Source: Prorocentrum cordatum
Taxonomy: Eukaryota > Sar > Dinophyceae > Prorocentrales > Prorocentraceae
DNA: 64,000 nt
Reading direction: 5' to 3'
Assembly: GCA_963575745.1 (NCBI GenBank)
Contig: CAUYUJ010003603.1
Location: 465,640 to 529,639 of the forward strand
Shown piece after piece: positions 19,581-28,451 of the stretch. The first letter of the stretch is position 1. The number at the start of each line of letters is the position of its first letter. The notes beneath the pieces are model-generated. The model was given only the letters and a program-made list of their open reading frames with translations. It did no database searches and was not told the DNA's origin. The position numbers were made by a program, and so were the translations under genes.

Positions 19581-20881
19581 TCGACATGAGCAGGAGCCTC
19601 GAGTTCAGCGGGGCGCTTCACTTGAACCACAATGCTGGCAAACACCTTGCAGATGTGATGCCAGATTACACGGAGGCTGTCAGGAGACTCAGTAAAGTGG
19701 CAGAGCTGTTGGACAACCCTGAGTCGAAGGAGCGGCTTGAATCCACGTGCTTCTCAAATTCGCCAGTCACGAAGGCCTTGTTTGAGCCCATCAAGAAGTT
19801 CAAGGGCCACTGCCACGTCGAGCGATGGGGCACAGTTGCCAACGCCGCACTCCACATCACAGGCGACGTCGAGGCGGGCTTGCGTTACGGCTGGGACTGC
19901 CTCAAATACAACCACGGCAAGAAGAACAGAATCGTTGATGGTGATAACAACGACGTCGGCGGTGTCAAATTGAAGGACCTAGATGGGACCATCAAGTCGC
20001 CGTTCTGGTGGGCTTACTGGCGCATGCTGGACATAATTGCACAAGCGCTGTTTTACATACTCAGGTGGTGCGAGTCGTGCTCTTGCCATTTCGACTTGCT
20101 TGAGGAGTTGCGCGCAGGAGACCACGGCCACGACGAGGAGGTTGTCAAACGTGTTCGCGATCGAGCCTCGAAGTGCCCGTTGAGAGGCACGCGATGCCAT
20201 GATGTATGCGCAGGTGGTCTTCTTGATTATGTGAAGCAGCGCCTGAGCTACCACGTCGCAGAGTTCGCCAGTCATCTGCCGAACGACATCGGGCAGGCCG
20301 ATAAGCAGAGCATCCTCGAGCAGTGTGAAAGTGGCAGGGCTCACATTGTCGCCTATTACACGGTCAAGTTGGCGCACGGTACTTCGTCTACTTACAGCAT
20401 TATTGGGATGGCATGTGGAAACCAAGAGAGAGCCCGGGCGTGTTACCAGCAAGTACTGCGCAAGTTGGGCAAACATGTTGCTACTGACGCTTTCCTATCA
20501 GATGCACGCGCGCAAGAAGAAGCGAGGGAGTGGGCAGCGAATGGATTTGAGCGAGCCTTTCGGGACGCCGTTGATAAGCCACATCTTCGGTATTGGATGG
20601 GCCTGAATCGTTTCGCGCCGAGTGCAGAAAGAGTTGTTGAGGGTACCCATGCCAAGACGAAGCACGAGGTTGTCAGGGCTCCGCATCATGGAAATGCAAC
20701 GGTCAGCTTGTCGAATAGGATGCAGAACCTCAGCAAGTACATCACGACGAGTCTACATGCCTTCCTCACCTTTGCAAAGGATGTCCAGGACGTGAATAAT
20801 GGCCGAAAAGCGCGTGAGATTCTTGGCATCGCAAAGCACCCAGAGTCAGAACGTGCTGTGCGGACAGGGGGACTCAGATAA
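19577..20881 (+). CDS. Hypothetical protein, middle part of the same gene
   Basis: 434 residues from ATG 19577, which overlaps the previous stop by ATGA; it lies in the -1 frame relative to the first part. Distinctive segments are CHVERWGTVANAALHI, a hydrophobic aromatic run (WWAYWRMLDIIAQALFYILRW, about residues 146-166) that may be buried or membrane-associated, a Cys-rich patch after it, and EGTHAKTKHEVVRAPHHGN near the end. The coding signal continues in the +1 frame after a G5 run near 20870, so the final residues here (RTGGLR) are probably out of frame. Function unknown. Confidence 0.6.
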   Translation: MIDMSRSLEFSGALHLNHNAGKHLADVMPDYTEAVRRLSKVAELLDNPESKERLESTCFSNSPVTKALFEPIKKFKGHCHVERWGTVANAALHITGDVEAGLRYGWDCLKYNHGKKNRIVDGDNNDVGGVKLKDLDGTIKSPFWWAYWRMLDIIAQALFYILRWCESCSCHFDLLEELRAGDHGHDEEVVKRVRDRASKCPLRGTRCHDVCAGGLLDYVKQRLSYHVAEFASHLPNDIGQADKQSILEQCESGRAHIVAYYTVKLAHGTSSTYSIIGMACGNQERARACYQQVLRKLGKHVATDAFLSDARAQEEAREWAANGFERAFRDAVDKPHLRYWMGLNRFAPSAERVVEGTHAKTKHEVVRAPHHGNATVSLSNRMQNLSKYITTSLHAFLTFAKDVQDVNNGRKAREILGIAKHPESERAVRTGGLR

Positions 20882-21839
20882 GATTCACTGGCAAGTGCTC
20901 TACCATGCAGACGCCTTCACCAAGTACAGGATGGAGCTGCCCAAGATCGAGGTCACCAGCGACAACTTCATCGAGCACCCGCACGATATCCCTTTGAGCG
21001 AGTCCGACTGCGCCTGCAAGAGAGATGTTTTTGTGAACCATGTGATTAACGCATTGAAGGCTGACGGCACGGTGCACAGCATGCCCCTTCAGCACAATGC
21101 CATCGTAGAGCTGCACAAGCTTTTTCAAGTATTCGATCCAGAACAGCAGCCTGTTGACAAGGGCACCTGGCAGGCGGCCCTGCCCCTGCCTCAGAGCGGT
21201 GACGACGAGATCCTGTTTTTCAAGGTCGTCATGGCGGACGTCAGCCGCATTCCCCGGCCGAAGATATCAGGCCAAGTACAACTCGGAGGCGTCAAAACCT
21301 TCGTGGTGCACAAGCTTCTGAGGCACAACAAGGCTCAACATACTCGTGCAGTTAGCGCCAACGCGGTGGGCAAGGAGTTTGGCGACGCCGCTGAGCCACA
21401 TGCTCTTCATCCAGCTGCGCTCTCGCCAGATAACTTGTCTAAGATATGTTCCTGGAGACGTTCCAACAGCGAGTTCTTTGAGGTGAGATTGCCTGAACAC
21501 ATCATGTCGCAGATTCCAGTGGAGGAGATGGAGATGTTTGGGATGGCGATCCACGCGCTTCTGAAGTACCCGAACGGTTGCAATCGGGAGCAGGTCGTGC
21601 CTGAACATCCCCTAGGGCCAATCCAGGAGCTCATGGATACGCTGTGCAAATTGGGCCTCTGGGAAGGACCGCCGTACAAGATCACCGTCATGGGGAAGGC
21701 ACTCCTTGAAGTCGGCATCGGCTTGAACTGCCCAACGCCGCTGCTGATGCCGCACAAACGCACCGATGACATCAACGAGGCAACCCTCGCACAGCTGATC
21801 TTGTACATGGAGGAGACGGGCTGGGTGAACTTCGACTGA
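20799..21839 (+). CDS. Hypothetical protein, third part of the same gene
   Basis: The ORF starts at ATG 20799, but the first roughly 25 residues overlap the previous part in another frame; true coding probably begins near 20870 (DSDKIHWQVLYHADAF). It stops at TGA 21837-21839. In another frame the reading continues as LINVKGRGRQKLAWHALEEG up to a TAA near 21923, which suggests another indel near the stop. No known domain is recognised. Composition and codon use resemble the other parts. Confidence 0.55.
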   Translation: MAEKRVRFLASQSTQSQNVLCGQGDSDKIHWQVLYHADAFTKYRMELPKIEVTSDNFIEHPHDIPLSESDCACKRDVFVNHVINALKADGTVHSMPLQHNAIVELHKLFQVFDPEQQPVDKGTWQAALPLPQSGDDEILFFKVVMADVSRIPRPKISGQVQLGGVKTFVVHKLLRHNKAQHTRAVSANAVGKEFGDAAEPHALHPAALSPDNLSKICSWRRSNSEFFEVRLPEHIMSQIPVEEMEMFGMAIHALLKYPNGCNREQVVPEHPLGPIQELMDTLCKLGLWEGPPYKITVMGKALLEVGIGLNCPTPLLMPHKRTDDINEATLAQLILYMEETGWVNFD

Positions 21840-21894
21840 TCAACGTCAAGGGCCGTGGTCGTCAGAAGCTCGCCTGGCACGCTTTGGAAGAGGG

Positions 21895-21937
21895 GATAGT
21901 TGTTGCTTACCAAGAGCCAGGGTAAGCAACAACTATC
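21895..21937. repeat. Perfect 16-bp inverted repeat with 11-base loop
   Basis: GATAGTTGTTGCTTAC (21895-21910) and its exact reverse complement (21922-21937) flank an 11-base loop. It sits precisely between the third and fourth parts of the long gene. A stop codon lies in each arm (TAG at 21897 in one frame, TAA at 21923 in another). No other copy was noticed. Confidence 0.9.
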
Positions 21938-22922
21938 ACTTCTTAGGGCTAGGGCGGGCGAGGCCAGGCGATGCTTCAGATGTCCACCAAGGGAGAAAGC
22001 AGCGGCGGTGGAGAAGCCGCACACTCCTGGGATCGGTACGAAGTGGTATTCATTCAAAGGGCATTCGGTTTCCAAATACTACCTGCTGGCGCTGATCAAA
22101 AGTGAGGATGAGGAGACAATGACCATCGAGGAAGTTCGCCACTTTGCCCCGGCTGCATGGTACATGATGGTACTCGGCATTGAGCAGCCCTCTCGTCGCC
22201 AGCCCCAGGTGCCCATCATCGGCGACGAGGACTGGCCTGAGGACTCCCTGCCACAGCCTCCAGCCGCGAAGAGGGCGCGCGCCTCGACGAGGGGGATCAG
22301 GATCATGAAGACCCCCCCAGCCCCAGCAGGCGGAGACCACGAGGAGGCCGACGCCGACAAGGGTGACGACGGCAACGCTGACGAGGGCGCGGAGGTCGTG
22401 GAGGAAGATGCGGAGTCTTCATCAAGCGAGTCCAGCACATCAGATTCGACCACTTCTTCAAGAAAGTCTTCTTCCAGCAGCGAATCTGCTTCACCGTCTG
22501 ACGGTGAAGATGATGATGACTCTGAGGGAGGAGGCGACAGCGACGAGGACAAGGAGAAGGCGCCGCGCAAGCCGCGTGGGCCGAATCGGTTCCGATCCTA
22601 CGAGGACGAACAGGGCAACAAATACTTCAAATGGGTGTCGCTCTTCAGGTTGCACAGCAACGTCACTGGAGAGTTCACCGGGTGGAGGGCAAGGTGCAAG
22701 CGGCCAGGACGCACTGGCAAGGGCTGCAGCAAGAGCCAGACAATCAACAGCGATGGTGGATCTAAGGGAGTGCAGCGCCGCATGCTGCACCGGGCTTGCC
22801 TTGGCGACAGCTGCGGCTCGAAGGTCCAGCACGTGGACGCCTGGGCCGAGGTCCTGCAGCTCTGGGACGATGGCCACATCGACGAGCTGGACGCCTTGGA
22901 GCGTGAGGCGTGCAATCCTTGA
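21900..22922 (+). CDS. Hypothetical protein, C-terminal part with acidic Ser-rich linker
   Basis: Open from a TAG at 21897; there is no ATG at the start, so it is probably the C-terminal part of the gene upstream, in the same frame as its first and third parts. KWYSFKGHSVSKYYLLALI opens the clear coding part. Residues about 140-225 are very acidic and Ser-rich (nuclear-type disordered linker), then basic (KEKAPRKPRGPNRFR). A compact end has Cys in CKRPGRTGKGCSKS and CLGDSCGSK, possibly metal-binding. It stops at TGA 22920-22922. Function unknown. Confidence 0.55.
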   Translation: MLLTKSQGKQQLSLLRARAGEARRCFRCPPREKAAAVEKPHTPGIGTKWYSFKGHSVSKYYLLALIKSEDEETMTIEEVRHFAPAAWYMMVLGIEQPSRRQPQVPIIGDEDWPEDSLPQPPAAKRARASTRGIRIMKTPPAPAGGDHEEADADKGDDGNADEGAEVVEEDAESSSSESSTSDSTTSSRKSSSSSESASPSDGEDDDDSEGGGDSDEDKEKAPRKPRGPNRFRSYEDEQGNKYFKWVSLFRLHSNVTGEFTGWRARCKRPGRTGKGCSKSQTINSDGGSKGVQRRMLHRACLGDSCGSKVQHVDAWAEVLQLWDDGHIDELDALEREACNP

Positions 22923-22945
22923 GCCAGGTGGCATGCCATCAACAT

Positions 22946-23003
22946 CCACACCCCTCCCCCTCCTCCCCCTGCGCCCTTTGAAGGGAGAAGGGGGAGGGGG
23001 TGG
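22946..23003. repeat. Pyrimidine/purine inverted repeat
   Basis: CACCCCTCCCCCT...CCCTTT pairs with AAGGGAGAAGGGGGAGGGGGTG around a short loop. The pyrimidine-rich arm resembles the ends of the foldback elements at 33 kb and 60 kb (CCCTGCCCCC). Confidence 0.6.
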
Positions 23004-23029
23004 AGAACGCACGCCCCAAAGGAGGGAGG

Positions 23030-23720
23030 GTGGAGGAGGAGGGGGAGGAGGAGGAGGGGGAAGAGGAGGAGGAGGAGGATGGGGGAGGGGGAGGATGAGG
23101 AGGAGGAGGGAGGAGGAGGGATGAGAGGAGGAGGGAGGAGGAGGGAGGAGGAGGAGGAGGAGGAGGAAGAAGAGCAGGCGGAGGAAGAGGAGGACGAGGG
23201 AGGAGGATGAAGAGGAAGAGGAGGAAGACTCTCTCTCTTCTCTCTTTCTCTCTCTCACTTTAGTCTTTCTTGCCCGCAACCGATCCCAGGTGGCCGCAGC
23301 TCGTGTTCAACGAGGCTCGCGCGGCCCTCGCCCGGAGAGAGGATGGGGAATAAGATGATGCCTAGTGGAAGGTTGAGGATGAGGATGAGGATGAGAGGAG
23401 GTGGAGGAGGATGAGGATGAGGATGAGGAGGAGGGGGAGGGGGAGGATGAGGAGGATGAGGGAGGAGGGAGGAGGGAGGAGGGATGAGAAGAGGAGGGAG
23501 GAGGAGGGAGGAGGAGGAGGAGGAGGAAGAGGAGGCGGAGGAAGAGGAGGGCGAGGGAGGAGGATGAAGAGGAAGAGGACGAAGACTCTCTCTTTCTCTC
23601 TCTCCCTCCCTCTCTCTCTCTCACTTGAGTCTTTCTTGCCCGCAACCGATCCCAAGTGACCGCAGCTCGCGTGCAACGGGGCTCGCGCGGCCCTCACCCG
23701 AAGGTTGAGGATGAGGATGA
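23030..23720. repeat. GGA/GAG-rich repeat with a duplicated ~365-bp block
   Basis: GGA-rich runs are followed by CTCTC and then by AGTCTTTCTTGCCCGCAACC plus a unique GC-rich tail; the whole block occurs near 23260-23340 and again near 23625-23700. A third partial GAGGAT run begins at 23704. ORFs here are low-complexity artefacts. Confidence 0.8.
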
Positions 23721-23774
23721 GGATGAGAGGAGGTGGAGGATGAGGATGAGGATGAGGATGGTGGCGGGGGCTAT

Positions 23775-24040
23775 CTAGGGCCCTCTTGGAGCCATCTTGG
23801 GCCAAACAGGGCGGGGGGAGGGCTGGGGGGCCTCTTGGGGCCATCGCGGGCCCCATGGCTCAAAAAGAGTAGACCCTTCAATTGGATACGCCCCCTCGGA
23901 GGCTCTCAAACTCAAACGGCGCCTTGCGGCCGTCTTAGAGCGCTCTTGGGCGCCTCTTGGGCGATCTTGGAGCCGTCTTCGGCCTTCTTGGGCCCCTCCT
24001 GGGGCTCTTCGGGGCCATCGTGGGGCCATCTCACTTCGCT
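23775..24040. repeat. TTGGGG array with 10-11-bp period
   Basis: Units such as TCTTGGGGCCATCTTGGGCC recur at roughly helical spacing. The array merges at the right into GC-rich non-repeated DNA. Confidence 0.8.
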
Positions 24041-25266
24041 GCGTCCGCTCCCCCCCTGTGCAGGCGGCGATGTGACGCTGTGCGACAACTTCGGCGCCTG
24101 CTGGGCGCTTCGGGCAGCCTGCGCGACAAGGCCGCGCTACCGCCGCCTGCGCCTGCGCCTCCGCCCTCCCCCTCCCTCCCCCTCCTTGCAGTCGGTGGCC
24201 CTCGGCCCAGTGGGCTGGCGAACGCGCGCGCGTCCCCACCCCCACAGACTAGCGTGCGGGAACCGCCGCCAACCGAGCCCAAACCTGCCCAGATGCGTGC
24301 AAAGCAGCGAAATTGAGGGTGAGAGGCGAAAACCATTGAAATGCTGAAATCACGAGACTCGGGAAACTCGGGAGACTCGGGGAACTCGGGAGCTTACCAC
24401 CGACCCGGGTGAGACAGTCACTTTCGGCCCTCAAACCATGGAAAACCATTAGTTTTTTTGCACCTTGGATGCGGCTTTGAGAGCATTCAGCCTGCAATAA
24501 ATAAAGGGAAATCGACCCAAACAGGGAGGAAAACTGACAAATCACCCGGGTAGAAATGACGCTCCCGAGTTTGAAACTCGGGGAACTCGGGGGGAAATTC
24601 AGAATCTGCAAAAGCCAACGATTTTGGCCATTGTGGGCGATTCCGAGCTAGTTCGGGACTATATCCGTAGATTCCCCCCTTAACACCCTAACGCCCTAAG
24701 GTCCGACAGAAACGGAGCGTGACGAACTATAACGGACATTGCAACGCTCAATTTGTTCCAACGCCTTCTCAGGGTAGTGCCAGAGCCTCGAGAGGGTAGC
24801 GTGAGCTAGCGCTCAGCTGCTGGTGTGATGGGGGGCATGGGAGGTGGTCAACGTGTCGTCAGACGTGCAGGGGGTCCGTGGACGCCGTCGCGGGGGCTCC
24901 TTTGACTTCCCCCTTGGCGCGTTTGCTCCGAGCAAACACGCCAAGGCCGCCAAGGAGGAGGTTGAGGATCACAAGGACGACAACGCTGACTAGAGCGGAG
25001 AGCACAAAAGGGAAGGGAAGGGGGCGAGAGTGAGGAGGGGGAGAAGGAGGAGGCACTGTGAATCAGGAGGAGCGGAAACGCTGGCGTGCGCCAGGGTCCG
25101 AACCTAGTCCATAGAAACGCCCTCCTTGTCGCGATGATCAGCAGCCATTGGTGCTCAATGCATCTTGGGGCGCGTCCTCGTTGCACCGAGCCCTGGCCCA
25201 GTTGCTCTGACAGTGCGGCGCGGTCGCAACTTGTTCAACCTCGATGGTCTGTTGCAGCGCCCGGCG
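24041..25266. other. Non-coding stretch with ACTCGGGGA minisatellite pieces
   Basis: ACTCGGGA-type units repeat at about 24355-24395 and 24570-24600. The rest has no gene I can support. A weak spliced-leader-like string is at 25138-25159. Confidence 0.45.
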
Positions 25267-27060
25267 ATGGCCAGCACGAGATGCCGAAAGAGGCCGTCGG
25301 CCAACATTGATGACGACGACTTCGAGCAGCTTCTGAGTCAGAGACCCGACAAGCGGTTCTACCATGTCCAGAGGTTCAGGGCTGGCGCCGACGGTCCTCG
25401 CTCCCTCGCAGAGTTCGCTCTCTGGCCAGAATCCCACTGGCGTCGGCTTCGTGATCGAGACCCACAGGTGGTTGAGCGCTGGCGCGAACTTTTGTCACCA
25501 GGCACCCTGAACACGTCTGATTACTCAGGGTGCGACATGCCGAAGGAGATGTGTTGGCAACTGGGTATCGGCCTTGCCCGCGTCGTCAACGAACCTTGGG
25601 CTGAACGGATTTCCTTCAAGTTCACGCGAGCATGCGACAATGCAGCCCTGCCCCAAAAGGCATTGGTCTGGATATCCGATCGTCTGGATCAAGGAGAATC
25701 TTGCGTTCTGGCAGACATCGAGGCCACCTTAGCCCAGGACGCCAAAGGCTGCTTGGACACGCTGGAGCCAAGCACCGACACCTCAGGTGGCGTCGAAGCG
25801 GCGCGGATCATAGCAGCATCGAGTTACAAGACCATGCTCACGTGGTTGCTGGACAACAGAGGGTGGCTGTGGCCAGAAGGTTCTCGCACAGAGTGCATCG
25901 AGCACCATCAGATGTGCCGAACAAATCCAGAACCCACTGTTGAGGACGTGGGCAAGCTTCGCATCAACTGGGCAGGCAACACGTGCGTGGCTTGGAGCCC
26001 TGCATCCACCAGCAAGCTCAAAGCTTTTTCTCATTCATCGGAGCGAGTGAACAACATTTGGATTGTTCAGAAGGTCAGGTTTGCGGAGATTGGAGAAGAG
26101 GATTGCTTCTTCCAGGAATGTTCGAAGTATTACCCTGTGCAAGAGAAACTGGCGGTGCCGATGTCTCCGTGGATTCATGTCGCGTGGGTTCAGTGGGGGC
26201 CTCTTCAGCAAGGTGAGCCACATCACCGCAATCGAGTATTCTCGTTCGGGTGCTTCAGAAATCGTTTGAAGTGGATCGGCCCAGAGACTCACGAGGCTGC
26301 GCAAAAGGAGTTCGAGGACATCTTCGGCGCCAAGGTCGTCAACGACGGCTCGATGTACATGGGCGCCGACGAGGCATACCTCCAAACCATTGCAACGCAG
26401 CTCTTCAAAGCCCGGCACATTCATTTCGAGAACGTCGCCGATACACCTACCAGCGGCGACGATATGCTCGACACGTTGTGCCCTGGCAATCGGGAGAGGC
26501 GCCTGGCCTATGAAACCATCAGGGCTCAGGAGTTCGATGGCGATTCCTTCTTGGCCGACTTGGACCACTGGCCGAACACTCGCTCCACTCACGGCAAGGA
26601 GTTCCCATGCCAGCTTAAACATGGATGCGTCTGGTCTTGGGCATTGCAGAGAGCTGCAGTAGGCCTTGAGCACTTCGCAGCTCATGGGTTCCATGTTATT
26701 GGAGGCATGCAGTCACGCTACCGATGCCGAATGCAGCCATTCCTTGAGAGTCTGAGCGAAACCAACCTGAAGCAGCTGTCTGGCAATGGGATGTGCATTT
26801 CTGCTTTCTCCTGTTGGGTGGCGTATGTCTTCAGCAATGTCGCGCGGGTCGAGTCGGACAAGCTGATCGAGGAACACCAGCTGGCTGCATCAGCTGCGGC
26901 CGCGTCGACGGACAGGGTCGATGCCACGCCAGGCCGTTCGTGGGCGACAGGTGAAAAAAGACATTTGCTCCAGCGGTCATCAGGCAACTTCTGGAGGCGT
27001 CGTTGTGTTGAGAGCTTGCATTGTCTTCGCCTATTAGAAGTATTCTTGTGGGTACGGTAA
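25267..27060 (+). CDS. Cytosine-5-methyltransferase-like protein (diverged)
   Basis: 597 residues from ATG 25267 (MASTRCRKRP); the frame is open further upstream to 25165, but a TTGCAG just before the ATG could be a splice acceptor. Signatures in C5-methyltransferase order: SDYSGCDM (84-91) at the SAM-binding motif I position, CD (123-124), NTCVAWS (238-244) at motif IV where Pro-Cys is replaced by Thr-Cys, QEC (283-285) at motif VI (normally Glu-Asn-Val), and HHRNRVF (319-325) matching the QxRxR motif VIII. Later parts are not recognised; the last ~40 residues look out of frame or non-homologous. The catalytic Cys is present, but motifs IV and VI are altered, so DNA methylation activity is uncertain. 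I know similar sequences only as unnamed dinoflagellate proteins. Confidence 0.6.
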   Translation: MASTRCRKRPSANIDDDDFEQLLSQRPDKRFYHVQRFRAGADGPRSLAEFALWPESHWRRLRDRDPQVVERWRELLSPGTLNTSDYSGCDMPKEMCWQLGIGLARVVNEPWAERISFKFTRACDNAALPQKALVWISDRLDQGESCVLADIEATLAQDAKGCLDTLEPSTDTSGGVEAARIIAASSYKTMLTWLLDNRGWLWPEGSRTECIEHHQMCRTNPEPTVEDVGKLRINWAGNTCVAWSPASTSKLKAFSHSSERVNNIWIVQKVRFAEIGEEDCFFQECSKYYPVQEKLAVPMSPWIHVAWVQWGPLQQGEPHHRNRVFSFGCFRNRLKWIGPETHEAAQKEFEDIFGAKVVNDGSMYMGADEAYLQTIATQLFKARHIHFENVADTPTSGDDMLDTLCPGNRERRLAYETIRAQEFDGDSFLADLDHWPNTRSTHGKEFPCQLKHGCVWSWALQRAAVGLEHFAAHGFHVIGGMQSRYRCRMQPFLESLSETNLKQLSGNGMCISAFSCWVAYVFSNVARVESDKLIEEHQLAASAAAASTDRVDATPGRSWATGEKRHLLQRSSGNFWRRRCVESLHCLRLLEVFLWVR

Positions 27061-27508
27061 CGTAAGGAGTGAGATGGCCTCTTGCCGGGGCCGATAGGGG
27101 ACCGATTACGAGGGAGAGGCCCTGGCGGCCTCAGCGGGATCACACCACAAGTCTCTCACAGGTTTGTTCTTCAAAGCAGGCATGCCCCTTCTCATTTTAC
27201 CCCCCCTCCTCAGCTGGCTTCCCCTAGGGCTCGACCAGCCTCCAGTGGCCTCTAGTAGATAGTAGATACCAGTTCCGATTCAGGGCATCAACTGCCAGCC
27301 TTAATCGCCAACAATATCAAATGAATGATGCGTTCACGAATGCAGATAGTCTCAGCGTGGTCTCACAGGCGCCCATGGGGACACATGCACCACACACGCA
27401 AATGCACAACGCAATCAAATATGTACACACACGCACACACGCTCACACGTCCGAAGGACTGGACTCACATGCACACAGCAACAGCAACACCAAGACACCA
27501 ATGGACCG
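27061..27508. other. Non-coding gap with CA-rich stretch
   Basis: Contains ACACACGCACACACGC-type sequence near 27425-27450. No gene seen. Confidence 0.5.
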
Positions 27509-27531
27509 TCCGTGGCCAATTTTGGCTCAAA
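27509..27531 (+). other. DinoSL-like spliced-leader relic
   Basis: TCCGTGGCCAATTTTGGCTC plus AA matches the 22-nt DinoSL with two substitutions and one inserted base. It lies about 100 bases before the ATG at 27633, as expected for a retroposed mRNA with its leader. Confidence 0.8.
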
Positions 27532-27632
27532 CATTTCAGTGCGACAGGCCCCCTGGGACTCCGAAGTTACTTTCGTTGAGTTGGGCTTGCAACCGACTGC
27601 GCGCAGCCGCGCAGCCCCCGGGAGCCATCGTC

Positions 27633-28022
27633 ATGGATCTTGATGAGTTCTCCGATCTCCAGTTCACGAATGAGCCACGTGGCGCAGATGGCGAGGATGG
27701 CGGAGATGGCGGAGACTGCGCTGGCGCCGCCAGCAACTGCAGCAGAGGCCGCCGAGGCCGCGGCGGCAACCGCTCGGGCGGCTCGGGCCGCGGCCGAGCG
27801 GCAGGCAGAGGCCGTGGTGCTACGGCTGCGGACTTGCTGAAGACTTGCGTGTGCTGTGCACTTATGCGAATGGGCAACTACAAGTTCTGCGAGATGCACA
27901 AGCGCTACTACGACACGCTGGAGTGGAAACTCAAGAGGTCCCCGAAGGCGACGGAGGAGACGAAAAAAGAGTGGCAGGACCGAGGCGAGACAATTGCCAC
28001 CCAGCCCCAATCGACTCACTAA
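27633..28022 (+). CDS. RG-rich, Cys-motif protein, first part of a fragmented gene
   Basis: 129 residues from ATG 27633, downstream of the spliced-leader relic. An acidic N-terminus (MDLDEFSDLQF) is followed by an Arg/Gly-rich stretch (residues about 38-70), then CVCCALMRMGNYKFCEMHK, a Cys/His pattern that may bind zinc, and a basic amphipathic segment. It stops at TAA; homologous-looking coding continues in other frames to 30575. I recall this Cys pattern and the following region from unnamed dinoflagellate proteins that occur in many copies. Function unknown. Confidence 0.6.
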   Translation: MDLDEFSDLQFTNEPRGADGEDGGDGGDCAGAASNCSRGRRGRGGNRSGGSGRGRAAGRGRGATAADLLKTCVCCALMRMGNYKFCEMHKRYYDTLEWKLKRSPKATEETKKEWQDRGETIATQPQSTH

Positions 28023-28101
28023 ACCTATTTCTCCATTCGTTCCCATTTCGTTCTAGGGACGCGGTGAACGATGCACTAGACTACTAGATGCTGATTGCTC
28101 C

Positions 28102-28445
28102 TTGGAGGAAGCGCTTGAGAACGACATCTCCTTGGCCGAGAAGATCAATGAGTTTGCGAAGGCTGTTTGCCACAACCTCGGATGCTCGTTATCGTGCCAT
28201 TGGTCGCTCGAAAGTGTCAATGAAATCCTGTTGTCCGATGCCCGGTGGTCCCAGGGGGCGCCAGGGGCGCGGCCTGTCCTGCGCTCGATGTTGTTGTCCC
28301 TGGCGAGCCCAGCAGCTCTAAGTGTCGGCACCGCGGTCTGAACTTCTCCCAAACGTTTCTAGAGCTCAACCTTCCCATCCAAGCCTGTCCTGAGGTTTCC
28401 TGGGGCCCGAGGGGGGATGGAATTGCCACGTGTTCTGTGTACTGA
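28102..28445 (+). pseudogene. Frame-shifted middle part of the same gene
   Basis: MEEALENDISLAEKINEFAK (frame 1, from 28102) passes to a second frame containing DVVVPGEPSSSKCRHRGLN up to TGA 28445. At least one indel, or a short unrecognised intron ending TTCTAG near 28055, is needed to join these to the flanking parts. Confidence 0.45.
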
Positions 28446-28451
28446 CTGCCT

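Noticed and set aside
21922-21946. GTAAGC...TTCTTAG as a 25-base intron
   Set aside because: Too short for splicing; the inverted repeat explains the sequence better.
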